Notes under the pieces: generated by a model
Database searches by the model: none
What the model was told of the DNA's origin: nothing
Seen by the model: the letters and a program-made list of their open reading frames with translations, nothing else
NCBI GenBank assembly: GCA_028293775.1
Contig: JAQGOD010000389.1
Span: 1-14,917 of the forward strand
DNA from: Gammaproteobacteria bacterium
GTDB taxonomy: Bacteria; Pseudomonadota; Gammaproteobacteria; Steroidobacterales; Steroidobacteraceae
Reading direction: 5' to 3'
DNA length: 14,917 bases
Position numbers and translations under genes: made by a program
Shown: piece by piece, positions 8,009 to 14,917 of the stretch
Position numbering within the stretch: position 1 is the stretch's first letter
Layout of the letters: every line of letters starts with the position of its first letter

Positions 8009-9112
8009 CTAAAGAATGTCGATCAAGGACTTGCCGTGGCGCACGAAGGGCGGCTTGACGATCCGGGCGGCGTGCAATTTGCCGCGTATGTCCACTTGCA
8101 CACGTTCCTGCATCGTTTTGGGCACCCGCGCCAAGGCGATGGAGCGGTTCAAAGTGGGTGAAAAGGTTCCGCTGGTGACTTCACCGGTGAGACCGTTCGA
8201 AGCGGTTTCGGCCAGCTGCACTTTTTGATGGCTACGCAGCACGCCGCGGTCCTCGAGCAGCAGACCGACCAGTTCTTTCCCGCTCTCGCGCTGCGCGCGC
8301 TCCAAGGCTGCGCGTCCGATGAAATCGCGTTCCGCCGGGTCGAAGGCCACCGTCCATGCGAGGCCCGACTCCAAAGGATGATGAATCTCGTCCATGTCGT
8401 TGCCGTACAAATTCATGCCCGCTTCCAATCTGAGCGTATCTCGGGCCCCGAGACCGGCGGGCTTCACGCCCTCTGCCAGCAATCGCTTCCACGTGTCCGC
8501 GGCATCCGTCGATGGAAGCATGATCTCGAAACCGTCCTCGCCGGTGTAGCCGGTACACGCGACAAACCAAGCGCCGAAAGGAGCGCCGAAGAAAGGCTTC
8601 AATTCGAGGGCGGCTGCTTGCTGCTCCGCCTGGAGCAGATTTGCCGCCTTGCGCCGGGCGAGCGGACCTTGGACGGCGATCATCGCCAGTTCCTTGCGCT
8701 CCACCACGGTCACGTCGAACTCGACGGCTTGCCTTCGAATCCAAGTCAAATCTTTGTCCCGCGTACCTGCATTGACGACCATGCGATACCACGTCTCGGA
8801 CATGAAATAAACAATGAGATCGTCGATCACGCCGCCGTTTGGCAGCAGCATGCAGGAGTAAAGCGCTTTACCGAAAGTTTTGAGGCGGCCAACGTCATTG
8901 GCCAAAAGGAAGCGCAAGAACTCCCGAACGCGGCCGCCGGTCAGATCGACGATGCACATATGCGATACGTCGAACATGCCGGCATTTTTGCGCACGGCGT
9001 GGTGTTCTTCGATTTGCGAGCCGTAGTGCAACGGCATGTCCCAGCCGCCGAAGTCGACGATTTTTGCGCCCAACCGGACATGGGTATCGTAAAGGGGAGT
9101 CTTAAGGCTCAT
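8009..9112 (-). CDS. gcvT: Aminomethyltransferase (glycine cleavage system T protein)
   Basis: This 367-residue protein takes the aminomethyl group from lipoyl-GcvH, releases ammonia and gives 5,10-methylene-tetrahydrofolate. It opens [20 protein letters not shown] with [20 protein letters not shown] after it. The catalytic aspartate is Asp97 in [12 protein letters not shown] (91-102). Further family stretches are [41 protein letters not shown] and FIGRAAL. GAGG stands five bases before the ATG. It is the first gene behind the tandem glycine riboswitch, so glycine itself should switch on the operon. Confidence 0.97.
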   Translation of the reverse strand: MSLKTPLYDTHVRLGAKIVDFGGWDMPLHYGSQIEEHHAVRKNAGMFDVSHMCIVDLTGGRVREFLRFLLANDVGRLKTFGKALYSCMLLPNGGVIDDLIVYFMSETWYRMVVNAGTRDKDLTWIRRQAVEFDVTVVERKELAMIAVQGPLARRKAANLLQAEQQAAALELKPFFGAPFGAWFVACTGYTGEDGFEIMLPSTDAADTWKRLLAEGVKPAGLGARDTLRLEAGMNLYGNDMDEIHHPLESGLAWTVAFDPAERDFIGRAALERAQRESGKELVGLLLEDRGVLRSHQKVQLAETASNGLTGEVTSGTFSPTLNRSIALARVPKTMQERVQVDIRGKLHAARIVKPPFVRHGKSLIDIL

Positions 9113-9142
9113 CGCAACCTCGCGGCAAACGAATACAAAGAC

Positions 9143-9163
9143 GCGTGCACGTTCGTGCTTCGC
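9143..9163 (-). promoter_or_regulatory. Possible expression-platform hairpin between glycine riboswitch and gcvT
   Basis: On the minus strand GCG-AA-GCAC pairs with GTGC-A-CGC around a GAAC loop, directly after the last stem of aptamer 2. It is followed by TCTTTGTATT, which is T-rich but not a clean T-run. It might serve as a weak terminator or as a part of the switch that controls access to the gcvT ribosome site at 9118-9121. The stem is short and interrupted. Confidence 0.25.
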
Positions 9164-9338
9164 CCCTCTGTCCGTAAGACCTGAGAGATTGCGCGCCTGA
9201 TGCCAGGCGTTGCTCCCCTTCGGTGGATCGCCTGTTGCGACCGCTCTCCAGAGACCGCGAGAGTCTGCCGTTCATGTGCCTGAGCGTTTCCGGGCGGTTG
9301 CGCCTTCGGCGGTCCTTAACTAAAGGACTCTCTCCAGA
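9162..9338 (-). ncRNA. Tandem glycine riboswitch (two aptamers) in the gcvT leader
   Basis: The minus strand between the gcv promoter region and gcvT holds two glycine aptamers in a row. Aptamer 1 (about 9258-9338) opens with GGAGAGAGTC, whose GAGAGTC pairs with GACTCTC at its end, and contains ACCGCCGAAGGCGCAACCGC and CTCAGGCACATGAACGGCAG. Aptamer 2 (about 9162-9257) opens with GGTCTCTGGAGAG, contains CACCGAAGGGG and GCAATCTCTCAGGTCTTACG, and closes with GGACAGAGG, whose CAGAG pairs with CTCTG. The order of GGAGAG, CACCGAAGG, TCTCAGG and GACAGAGG matches the known glycine motif. The leader ends about 50 bases before gcvT. In this class glycine binding normally turns on gcv expression. Confidence 0.95.
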
Positions 9339-9361
9339 CAGCTCTTATCGCGATGGGCGGC

Positions 9362-9390
9362 ATGATACAGAAGAGACTCTCGGACATGAA
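9362..9390 (-). promoter_or_regulatory. Candidate promoter for the glycine riboswitch-gcvTHPAPB unit
   Basis: On the minus strand TTCATG (9390-9385) and TATCAT (9367-9362) are separated by 17 bases. The -10 box matches the consensus at five of six bases, the -35 box at three. The start point would fall about 20 bases before the first aptamer. The yciH stop lies 27 bases upstream of the -35 box. Confidence 0.35.
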
Positions 9391-9417
9391 GCGCCAAGCC
9401 CACATATATCTTGTGCC

Positions 9418-9765
9418 TTAGCCGCCGGACTTTTTCGCCGGCCATCCGATTTTTATCAGTTCCGCGACGATCACGTCGCGGTGATCTCCCTGAATCTCGA
9501 TGATGCCATCGCGCACCGTGCCGCCCGAACCGCAGCGCTTCTTGAGCTTGGTGGCCAGCGCCTCGACATCGGCAAGGGACAGCGGCAGGCCCGTAATGGT
9601 GGTGACGCCCTTTCCCGCCCTGCCCTTTATTTCGCGCGCGACGCGTACCGAGCCGGTTTTGGCGGCGCCCGGGACACCTTTCGGGCAAACGCACTCGCGC
9701 ACCGGACGGCGGCAATTGGGGCACAAGCTGCCGAGGCCTGTTGAGTAGACAATCCGCGAACCCAT
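9418..9765 (-). CDS. yciH: SUI1 / eIF1-like translation initiation factor family protein (YciH)
   Basis: This 115-residue protein belongs to the bacterial YciH branch of the SUI1/eIF1 family, small ribosome-associated proteins linked to start-codon choice. An N-terminal segment holds a possible zinc-binding set, Cys15, Cys18, Cys25 and Cys27 (CPNC...CVC). The SUI1 fold follows at about 35-110, with GKGVTTITGLPL (52-63), LATKLKKRCGSGGTVRDGII (70-89) and IEIQGDHRDVIVAEL (89-103). The family opening RIVYST is right at the start. GAGGA directly abuts the ATG, which is unusually close for a ribosome site. The upstream membrane protein gene ends 21 bases away, so it is probably co-transcribed with that pair. 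Confidence 0.92.
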   Translation of the reverse strand: MGSRIVYSTGLGSLCPNCRRPVRECVCPKGVPGAAKTGSVRVAREIKGRAGKGVTTITGLPLSLADVEALATKLKKRCGSGGTVRDGIIEIQGDHRDVIVAELIKIGWPAKKSGG

Positions 9766-9786
9766 TCCTCATGTTACCAACAACGA

Positions 9787-10851
9787 TCAGTAACTTCCGT
9801 CCGCGCCGCCGCCGCCGAAGGCGCCGCCGCCTCCTTTGAACGGTGCCTCGGCGTGCTGGGCAGGCTTGGGTGAGAGCCCGGCGGCACCCGCCAATTGCAA
9901 CAGATCCAAGGCCTCGCCGCTCGCGCCCAGTTGATTTGAAGTAACGCCGCGGCGCGGCGTGCGTAAGTATCGGTCCAGCCCCAGCGTCAACAGCAGCGCT
10001 GCGCTTCCCCCTAGAATCAATTTCACTGTGAGCGACAGCGCCGTTAAGTCCCGAAGCTGGTACGCGACACAGGCCATGCACACCATGAAAGCGATGAGCG
10101 GGGCGTGGGCGCGCCGGCGAAGTCCTATGACGAGCGCGGCCGCGCCAAATAAGGCGCAGGCTATGCCGATAAAAACACGGATGGCAAGTGCCCGTTCCCA
10201 CACAAGCCACAAAAATCCGCACAACGGCATGCTCACGATCAACCAGTCGAGCATCCGCTCATGGGCGGATCTGCGAAACTCGAAGCGAGCGGCGAAGAGT
10301 GCGATGGCGGCCGTCGCGTAGCAAAATACGCCGGCAGGCACTGCACCGTTCGGCTCTCCCACAAGCCGGTGTCCGCCGGCAAAGTCGATCGCGCCGGAGG
10401 CGAACGCTGCCGCTAACGCGATAAACAAGGGGTTGAGAACACGAATCCCCGCGACTGCCAGCGCCAGCGCGATGAGCGCCGCGGAACCAAAACCGAAATC
10501 GAGGCTCGGGTGCATTGCCTGCAATACCATGACGAGCAGGCCGGCAGCCCACAATGCTTCTTCCATGCCCGCATGGAACAGATGCTTTCGCAGCATGAGC
10601 CATTCTGCGGCGATGAGCATGACCATGCCCGCCGCAAACATGTCACCCGGCAAGTGCAGAAAATCGAAGACCGCCAAGGTGAGCCCCGCGGCAACCGTGC
10701 CGAGCACGAAGAATGCGCAGCGCGCAATCAACGAAGGTGCCGTCCAGCCGCCGGCCCGTTGCGCAATCCAGGGATGATCCAGAGCCAAGTGCAGGCGCGA
10801 TGCAATCGTCATCCAACGCTCCTGCTGCGGCGTGGGAAGAAATGCCTTCAT
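9787..10851 (-). CDS. Polytopic membrane protein of unknown function with a glycine-rich C-terminal tail
   Basis: I do not recognise a named family with certainty. From the ATG at 10851, which overlaps the stop of the upstream gene by four bases, the protein has 354 residues starting [21 protein letters not shown] longer frame to 11109 exists but runs antisense-like through the upstream gene and adds no plausible sequence. About nine or ten hydrophobic segments follow, with charged loops such as RFEFRRSAHERMLDW in the middle. The C-terminus is a soluble linker ending FKGGGGAFGGGGADGSY, similar in style to the glycine-rich tails of TPM-domain (LemA-partner) membrane proteins. The pairing with a second polytopic protein recalls DUF2157/DUF4401 pairs, but this is inference. 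It probably sits in the inner membrane and works with the upstream protein. Confidence 0.75.
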   Translation of the reverse strand: MKAFLPTPQQERWMTIASRLHLALDHPWIAQRAGGWTAPSLIARCAFFVLGTVAAGLTLAVFDFLHLPGDMFAAGMVMLIAAEWLMLRKHLFHAGMEEALWAAGLLVMVLQAMHPSLDFGFGSAALIALALAVAGIRVLNPLFIALAAAFASGAIDFAGGHRLVGEPNGAVPAGVFCYATAAIALFAARFEFRRSAHERMLDWLIVSMPLCGFLWLVWERALAIRVFIGIACALFGAAALVIGLRRRAHAPLIAFMVCMACVAYQLRDLTALSLTVKLILGGSAALLLTLGLDRYLRTPRRGVTSNQLGASGEALDLLQLAGAAGLSPKPAQHAEAPFKGGGGAFGGGGADGSY

Positions 10852-11795
10852 GCGGCGGCTCGCTTCAGACGCCGGTGGAAGTTCCACAACAGCAGTGCTC
10901 CGGCCACAACCGTCGCAAGCTCGAGCAGTGCCGCCGACAGTCCGCGCCGAGTGACTTGCGCTTCCAGGCAGCACAAAGCCAACGCCGTGTAGGCAGCGCC
11001 GTAGACGGCGAACATTTCCTGAGCGCTGCGCAGCGCCTTTATGAGGCACGCGGCCGCGAGTGCAAGGAGTATCGCGACGCCCGCGAGTCGAGAGCCCGGT
11101 GTGAGGCAAAGCGCCAGGGCACCCCAGAAGCCGATATTTGCGGCAAAGTGTTCGAACACGGTTTCAAATTGCACAGAGCCGCCAAGACGGCGATTGCCCC
11201 AACGCCAGACCAGAATCGTCGCGGCACAAATGATCGCGTGCATGCCTAGATTTCCGCTCGAGCCAACCGTGTCAAATAAGGTTGCGATGCGCCCTTCGAT
11301 ACCAAACCACCCCGCAACGGAGGCGAGCGAGGCGCTCAGCAGGAGGCGCGAATTGAACACATAGGCCGTGGCAGCGTGAAAGGCGGCAAGGATCAATACA
11401 TGCCACTGCCACTCGGATCCCAACCAATGAAATTGGGATTCGGCATACGCCAAATCAGCGCTGGCGATCAGCGCGCCGAGCAGCAATACATAGTCGCCGC
11501 CGATGCTGCGTGTTTTGCCGCGCAACAGCGTGCGCAGCGCAGTTGCATAACAGCCACACGCGGCCAGCGCCAGCGCCCCAATGAGCGCCGCCGCTCCAAT
11601 GCGGTTCAAATTTTCTTTAAGGAGCAGGCCCAAGCCTGTTGTGATGGCCGCGACGGCTGCATAGAGGGCGAAGCGCAGCTCTTCGAATACGGAGAAAATG
11701 CTGCCGCGCTCCAAAGCCACAGCCCGACTCGCCGTGGCTTCGTCGATAACACCGGCGGCCTTGAGTTCCAGGCACTCCGTTTCGAGTGAATTCAT
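10848..11795 (-). CDS. Polytopic membrane protein of unknown function, DUF2157-like
   Basis: From the ATG at 11795 the protein has 315 residues. It starts [20 protein letters not shown], a short cytoplasmic helical domain (1-40) of the kind that precedes the membrane part in DUF2157 proteins. Roughly eight to ten hydrophobic helices follow, with [20 protein letters not shown] (about 99-118) and [18 protein letters not shown] resembling the DUF2157 core. A longer frame to 12089 would run antisense through ispG and is rejected. There is no Shine-Dalgarno sequence; TACAAT lies six bases before the ATG, suggesting a leaderless message. The stop overlaps the next gene by four bases, so the two membrane proteins are probably made together and may form a complex. 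Family assignment is tentative and the function is unknown. Confidence 0.75.
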   Translation of the reverse strand: MNSLETECLELKAAGVIDEATASRAVALERGSIFSVFEELRFALYAAVAAITTGLGLLLKENLNRIGAAALIGALALAACGCYATALRTLLRGKTRSIGGDYVLLLGALIASADLAYAESQFHWLGSEWQWHVLILAAFHAATAYVFNSRLLLSASLASVAGWFGIEGRIATLFDTVGSSGNLGMHAIICAATILVWRWGNRRLGGSVQFETVFEHFAANIGFWGALALCLTPGSRLAGVAILLALAAACLIKALRSAQEMFAVYGAAYTALALCCLEAQVTRRGLSAALLELATVVAGALLLWNFHRRLKRAAA

Positions 11796-11801
11796 GCCCG
11801 A

Positions 11802-11807
11802 ATTGTA
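11802..11807 (-). promoter_or_regulatory. Candidate -10 element (TACAAT) for the membrane protein pair
   Basis: On the minus strand TACAAT matches the -10 consensus at five of six bases and ends six bases before the ATG at 11795, so transcription would start on or next to the start codon. No -35 hexamer or extended -10 TG is seen. The element lies in the 52-base gap shared with ispG. Confidence 0.45.
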
Positions 11808-11835
11808 CCGGCCTGCCCCAACCCGGCGCTCCGGG

Positions 11836-11841
11836 TATAAT
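11836..11841 (+). promoter_or_regulatory. -10 element (TATAAT) of ispG
   Basis: TATAAT is a perfect -10 consensus. It ends six bases before the ispG ATG at 11848, so the normal start point seven bases downstream would be the A of that ATG. No Shine-Dalgarno sequence lies between. No clear -35 hexamer is found 16-18 bases upstream. Confidence 0.55.
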
Positions 11842-11847
11842 GCCCAT

Positions 11848-13068
11848 ATGAGATCCCGTCGACATTCCTTGATTGTAAAAGTGGGTGCAGTCTCCATAGG
11901 CGGCCCCTCGCCCATCGTCGTGCAATCCATGACCAACACCGACACGGCCGACATCGAAGGCACCGTGGCGCAGGTCAAAGCGCTGGCGCGCGCCGGCTCC
12001 GAATTAGTGCGGGTTACGGTCAACAACGACGAGTCCGCCGCCGCTGTGCCCCATATCCGCGAGCGGCTGGATGCCCAAGCCATCGCCACTCCCCTGGTGG
12101 GCGACTTTCATTTCAACGGCCACAAGCTGCTGAAAGCCCATCCTGCCTGCGCCGAGGCGCTCGGCAAACTGCGCATCAATCCGGGCAATGTGGGCCGGGG
12201 CAGTAAGCGCGATCCGCAATTCGCCGAAATGATCGAAACCGCGATCCGGTATCAGAAGCCGGTACGCATCGGGGTGAACTGGGGCAGTCTCGATCAGGAC
12301 CTGCTCACCCGCATGATGGACGAGAACTCGAAGCTGCAAACCCCGTTGGCTGCCATCGATGTGATGCGTGAAGCCATCGTCGTCTCGGCTTTGGACAGCG
12401 CGAAGCGCGCTGAAAGTTTGGGGCTCGGGTCCAACATGATCGTCATCAGCGCCAAAGTCAGCGGCGTGCAGGACTTAATCGCCGTATACCGCAATCTGGC
12501 GGGCCGCTGCGCCTACCCCTTGCACCTAGGGCTCACCGAGGCCGGCATGGGCAGCAAAGGCATCGTGGCCTCTACGGCAGCCATGGGCGTGCTGTTGCAG
12601 GAAGGCATCGGCGACACCATTCGTGTTTCATTGACGCCGGAACCCAATGGCGATCGCACCCAGGAAGTCATCGTCGCGCAAGAAATTCTGCAAACCATGG
12701 GTCTGCGTGCATTCACGCCCATGGTGATTGCCTGCCCGGGCTGCGGACGCACCACCAGCACTTACTTTCAAGAATTGGCGCAGAAGATTCAAAGCCACAT
12801 TCGTCATCGCATGCCGGAGTGGCGCAAGCAACGCGAGGGCGTCGCCGACATGACGGTGGCCGTCATGGGCTGCGTCGTCAACGGGCCCGGCGAGAGCAAG
12901 CACGCGAACATCGGCATCAGCTTGCCGGGCACGGGCGAGCACCCTGTAGCCCCGGTGTACGAAGACGGTGCAAAGACCGTAACGCTCAAGGGTGAGCGGA
13001 TCGCCGAGGAATTTCAGGACCTGGTGGAGCGCTATATCGAGCGCACCTATGCGAGGATCTCGACATGA
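11848..13068 (+). CDS. ispG: 4-hydroxy-3-methylbut-2-en-1-yl diphosphate synthase (flavodoxin), MEP pathway
   Basis: This 406-residue iron-sulfur enzyme converts methylerythritol cyclodiphosphate to HMBPP in isoprenoid synthesis. The N-terminal barrel shows [17 protein letters not shown] (17-33), [13 protein letters not shown] (83-95), LRINPGNVG (108-116) and RIGVNWGSL (140-148). The C-terminal part carries the 4Fe-4S ligands Cys296 and Cys299 (CPGCGRT) and Cys342 and Glu349 ([11 protein letters not shown]). The FHFNGHKLL type and the length differ from E. coli IspG (372 residues) and fit the longer form of many other proteobacteria. I start at 11848 ([13 protein letters not shown]), a few residues shorter than E. 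coli at the N-terminus. An earlier in-frame ATG at 11794 lies upstream of the TATAAT box and overlaps the divergent start. The stop overlaps the next gene by four bases. Confidence 0.97.
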   Translation: MRSRRHSLIVKVGAVSIGGPSPIVVQSMTNTDTADIEGTVAQVKALARAGSELVRVTVNNDESAAAVPHIRERLDAQAIATPLVGDFHFNGHKLLKAHPACAEALGKLRINPGNVGRGSKRDPQFAEMIETAIRYQKPVRIGVNWGSLDQDLLTRMMDENSKLQTPLAAIDVMREAIVVSALDSAKRAESLGLGSNMIVISAKVSGVQDLIAVYRNLAGRCAYPLHLGLTEAGMGSKGIVASTAAMGVLLQEGIGDTIRVSLTPEPNGDRTQEVIVAQEILQTMGLRAFTPMVIACPGCGRTTSTYFQELAQKIQSHIRHRMPEWRKQREGVADMTVAVMGCVVNGPGESKHANIGISLPGTGEHPVAPVYEDGAKTVTLKGERIAEEFQDLVERYIERTYARIST

Positions 13069-13418
13069 CGGACTTGGCCGAAAGAAAATGCGCTCCGTGT
13101 GAAGGCGGCGTCGAGCCCTTGGCTCCCGCCGAGGTCAAACTGCTCGGCGAGCAGTTGCACAAGGATTGGAAGATCGCCAAAGACGCCAAAAGCATCAAGC
13201 GTTCACTGAAGTTCAAAGACTTCTATCGGACCATGAGCTTCGTCAACGGACTGGCTTACCTGGCAAACATCGAGGACCATCATCCCGACCTCGAGGTGGG
13301 CTATGACCACTGTGACATCACCTATTCCACCCACTCGATCGGCGGGCTGTCGATAAACGATTTTATTTGTGCCGCGAAGCTAGATCGCCTTCAAGAATTC
13401 GGGAACGTCACCCGCTAG
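13065..13418 (+). CDS. phhB: 4a-hydroxytetrahydrobiopterin dehydratase (pterin-4a-carbinolamine dehydratase)
   Basis: This 117-residue protein dehydrates pterin-4a-carbinolamine so the pterin cofactor of aromatic amino acid hydroxylases can be reused. The active-site region reads [16 protein letters not shown] (70-85), with His72, His73, Asp75 and His90 (STHS), then [15 protein letters not shown]. The N-terminal [17 protein letters not shown] is the usual bacterial opening. It begins in the ATGA that ends ispG, with GAGG eight bases upstream, so the two are co-transcribed. No phenylalanine hydroxylase is in view; a role in another pterin or molybdopterin context is possible. Its last 39 bases overlap the 3' end of the convergent ubiI-like gene. 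Confidence 0.93.
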   Translation: MTDLAERKCAPCEGGVEPLAPAEVKLLGEQLHKDWKIAKDAKSIKRSLKFKDFYRTMSFVNGLAYLANIEDHHPDLEVGYDHCDITYSTHSIGGLSINDFICAAKLDRLQEFGNVTR

Positions 13419-14618
13419 CCCTAGGGCCCGCTGCGCGAAACGGCGTTTCATGAACGGCATGCGTTGCACGGCGCTCAAACCCGCCGTGCGCAAGGCCGCG
13501 ACCTTGGGATCGCTGTTTGAAAACAACCGCTCCAATGCGTCCAGTGCCGCAGCCGCCAAGAGATTTTCACTGCGCCGCCACCGCTCGTAGCGCCGAAGAT
13601 GCTTGTAGTCGCCGAAATGCGCCGCACTTTGGGCATCTCCCAGCACCTGCGCGAGCGCCGCACAATCGAGCAGTCCCAAATTCAGTCCTTGCCCCGCCAA
13701 CGGGTGCACGACGTGCGCGGCATCGCCCAGCAATACCGCGCGAGGACGCACGTAACCCACTGCGTATTGCAGCTTCAACGGAAAGCTCGCCAGCTGGGTG
13801 GTGAGCTCGCACCGTCCCAATACCTCGCCGCTGGCCTCGGTCAGAGCCTGTCCGAAGCTTTTAGGATCCATGGCACGCAAGTGCGACGCCTGATCTCGTG
13901 AGACGCTCCAGACGATCGAGGAACGGCCGTCGCCAAGCGGCAGCAAGGCCATTGGCCCGGTGTTCAGGAAGCGCTGCCATGCCGTCTGGCCGTGGGGTTT
14001 TGAGGTTTGCACATGCCCCACCAACGCATCTTGATGGTAGGCATGACCGGCGGTGCTTATTCCCAGTAACTGCCGTGTTTTGGACTCGCTCCCGTCGGCC
14101 GCCACGAGCAACGCGCTGCGCAGTTCACGCCCGTCCGTCAAATGCAGCGTGACATTCTCATCGCCTGCAACGATGGCCGCCGCAGCTCCCTCGATCAACA
14201 CGACACCGGCAGCGCGGGCGGATTGCAGGCATTGCCATTGCAGCGCGCGGCCCTCGATGATGTGGCCCAGATTGGGTTCGCCGATTTGCGCGCAATCAAA
14301 GCTGAGCGATCCTAAGCCCTGCGGCTGACCCGCGGCGTCCCAGACGCACATGCGTTCATACGGGAAGACGCGGGCAGGCGGCAGGGAGTTCCAGATGCCG
14401 CAAAGTTTGAGCAGCCGCTCCGATGCGCGGCTCATGGCAAAGACGCGCAGATCCCAATCGGCATCCGGGGGAAGTGCGGCTGCGGGCTGATCGGCAACCA
14501 CCGCCACCCTGCCCGACGTGCTCAGCTTGCGTGCCAGCAAAAGGCACGCCATCACGAGGCCGAGGACGCCGCCGCCGACTATCACAGCGTCGAACTCGTT
14601 GGATCGCGTGCGGCTCAT
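13380..14618 (-). CDS. ubiI: FAD-dependent ubiquinone-biosynthesis hydroxylase, UbiH/UbiF/UbiI (VisC) family
   Basis: This 412-residue flavoprotein is a ring hydroxylase of ubiquinone synthesis, working at the inner membrane with the Ubi complex. The FAD-binding N-terminus shows VIVGGGVLG (12-20), the mid motif is LLVAADGSESKTRQLLG (170-186, Asp175-Gly176), and the second FAD motif is AVLLGDAAHVVHPLAGQGLN (294-313, Asp299). It follows ubiH with a four-base ATGA overlap, the same order as ubiH-ubiI in E. coli, so C5-hydroxylase UbiI is the best guess; UbiF or a broad-range UbiL/UbiM enzyme cannot be excluded from sequence alone. No clear ribosome site precedes it, so it is probably translated by coupling to ubiH. 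Its 3' end overlaps phhB by 39 bases. Confidence 0.85.
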   Translation of the reverse strand: MSRTRSNEFDAVIVGGGVLGLVMACLLLARKLSTSGRVAVVADQPAAALPPDADWDLRVFAMSRASERLLKLCGIWNSLPPARVFPYERMCVWDAAGQPQGLGSLSFDCAQIGEPNLGHIIEGRALQWQCLQSARAAGVVLIEGAAAAIVAGDENVTLHLTDGRELRSALLVAADGSESKTRQLLGISTAGHAYHQDALVGHVQTSKPHGQTAWQRFLNTGPMALLPLGDGRSSIVWSVSRDQASHLRAMDPKSFGQALTEASGEVLGRCELTTQLASFPLKLQYAVGYVRPRAVLLGDAAHVVHPLAGQGLNLGLLDCAALAQVLGDAQSAAHFGDYKHLRRYERWRRSENLLAAAALDALERLFSNSDPKVAALRTAGLSAVQRMPFMKRRFAQRALGLAGDVPEFLKAI

Positions 14619-14917
14619 GTGAGCGCCACACCGCGCGCCAACTTGGGCACGCGTCCGTCGCCGCCTGTGCTGAGGCGCGATAGGGCAGCCTTGGCGGGCG
14701 GCAATAGGTCGAATGCAAGCAACCCTAGATTGCGCAATGTGCGCACAGAGAGTAGAGGATTCGAAAAAACCCGGACCAGCCCGTCGGTGAATGCAATGAC
14801 TCCCTTCCGATCCGCCGCGCGCCAGGCATCGTACTGCGCCAACAACTCGAGAGCGCCTGGATCCTCATGTTGTCCCACTCGCTCTGAGATGAGTTCTGCG
14901 AGGCTCGCAACATCGCG
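14615..14917 (-). CDS. ubiH: 2-octaprenyl-6-methoxyphenol hydroxylase, C-terminal part (cut by the window edge)
   Basis: The minus-strand frame is open from the right edge and gives the last 100 residues of a protein, beginning RDVASLAELISERVGQHEDP. It continues with ELLAQYDAWRAADRKGVIAF, TDGLVRVFSN, RNLGLLAFDLLPPAK and ends GGDGRVPKLARGVALT. This is the C-terminal region of UbiH-type flavoprotein hydroxylases; the leading RDVASLAE follows the second FAD motif, which lies outside. UbiH hydroxylates the ubiquinone precursor ring at C1. It overlaps the ubiI-like gene by four bases, so both belong to one operon. The start and the FAD motifs are not visible, and another member of the UbiH/I/F family is possible. 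Confidence 0.85.
   Translation of the reverse strand, partial: RDVASLAELISERVGQHEDPGALELLAQYDAWRAADRKGVIAFTDGLVRVFSNPLLSVRTLRNLGLLAFDLLPPAKAALSRLSTGGDGRVPKLARGVALT

Noticed and set aside
9801..9832. GCC/CCG-rich run that looks like a simple repeat
   Set aside because: It only encodes the glycine-rich tail of the membrane protein on the minus strand.
11698..11847. ispG start at 11698 or 11794
   Set aside because: Both lie upstream of the TATAAT box and run antisense to the divergent membrane protein gene or its start; the extra residues have no counterpart in IspG proteins.
1..14917. CRISPR array, tRNA or rRNA genes, insertion sequences, phage or defence genes
   Set aside because: I saw no regularly spaced repeats, tRNA-like folds, transposase or integrase motifs, or terminal inverted repeats; the window reads as ordinary chromosomal genes.

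Overview
The window looks like chromosomal DNA of a GC-rich proteobacterium, most probably a gammaproteobacterium. The pointers are a UbiH/UbiI quinone hydroxylase pair, a split glycine decarboxylase behind a tandem glycine riboswitch, the long IspG type that carries the FHFNGHKLL motif, and a YciH/SUI1 protein. A Nevskiales, Steroidobacterales or Xanthomonadales relative is a reasonable guess, but no rRNA or other decisive marker is present. The sequence is almost entirely coding. Six gene pairs overlap by the same four bases (ATGA), and two convergent pairs overlap at their 3' ends.

Left part (1-1808): an edge-truncated GNAT acetyltransferase reads leftward. Nineteen bases away, a cobalt-type nitrile hydratase operon (alpha, beta, accessory protein) reads rightward. 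It would convert nitriles to amides; no amidase or cobalt transporter is visible.

Centre (1783-11795): everything is on the minus strand. Read in the direction of transcription it holds two polytopic membrane proteins of unknown function, a YciH/SUI1 protein, a tandem glycine riboswitch, the glycine cleavage genes gcvT-gcvH-gcvPA-gcvPB, and a secreted 955-residue protease. Each half of that protease is an HtrA-like domain followed by PDZ domains, and the second half has lost its catalytic residues. It strongly resembles fungal Nma111 and plant Deg7 and is the most interesting gene here.

Right part (11848-14917): ispG and a pterin-4a-carbinolamine dehydratase gene read rightward. They converge on ubiI-like and ubiH genes that read leftward, with ubiH cut by the window edge. 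ispG and the first membrane protein gene are divergent. Each has a good -10 hexamer exactly six bases before its ATG and no Shine-Dalgarno sequence, which suggests leaderless mRNAs. The order ubiH-ubiI...gcvT-gcvH-gcvP recalls the E. coli order ubiH-ubiI-gcvTHP with five genes inserted.

No tRNA, rRNA, CRISPR array, insertion sequence or integrase was seen. The least ordinary elements are the Nma111/Deg7-like protease, a perfect 22-bp palindrome inside its gene, the putatively leaderless divergent promoters and the membrane protein pair with a glycine-rich tail.
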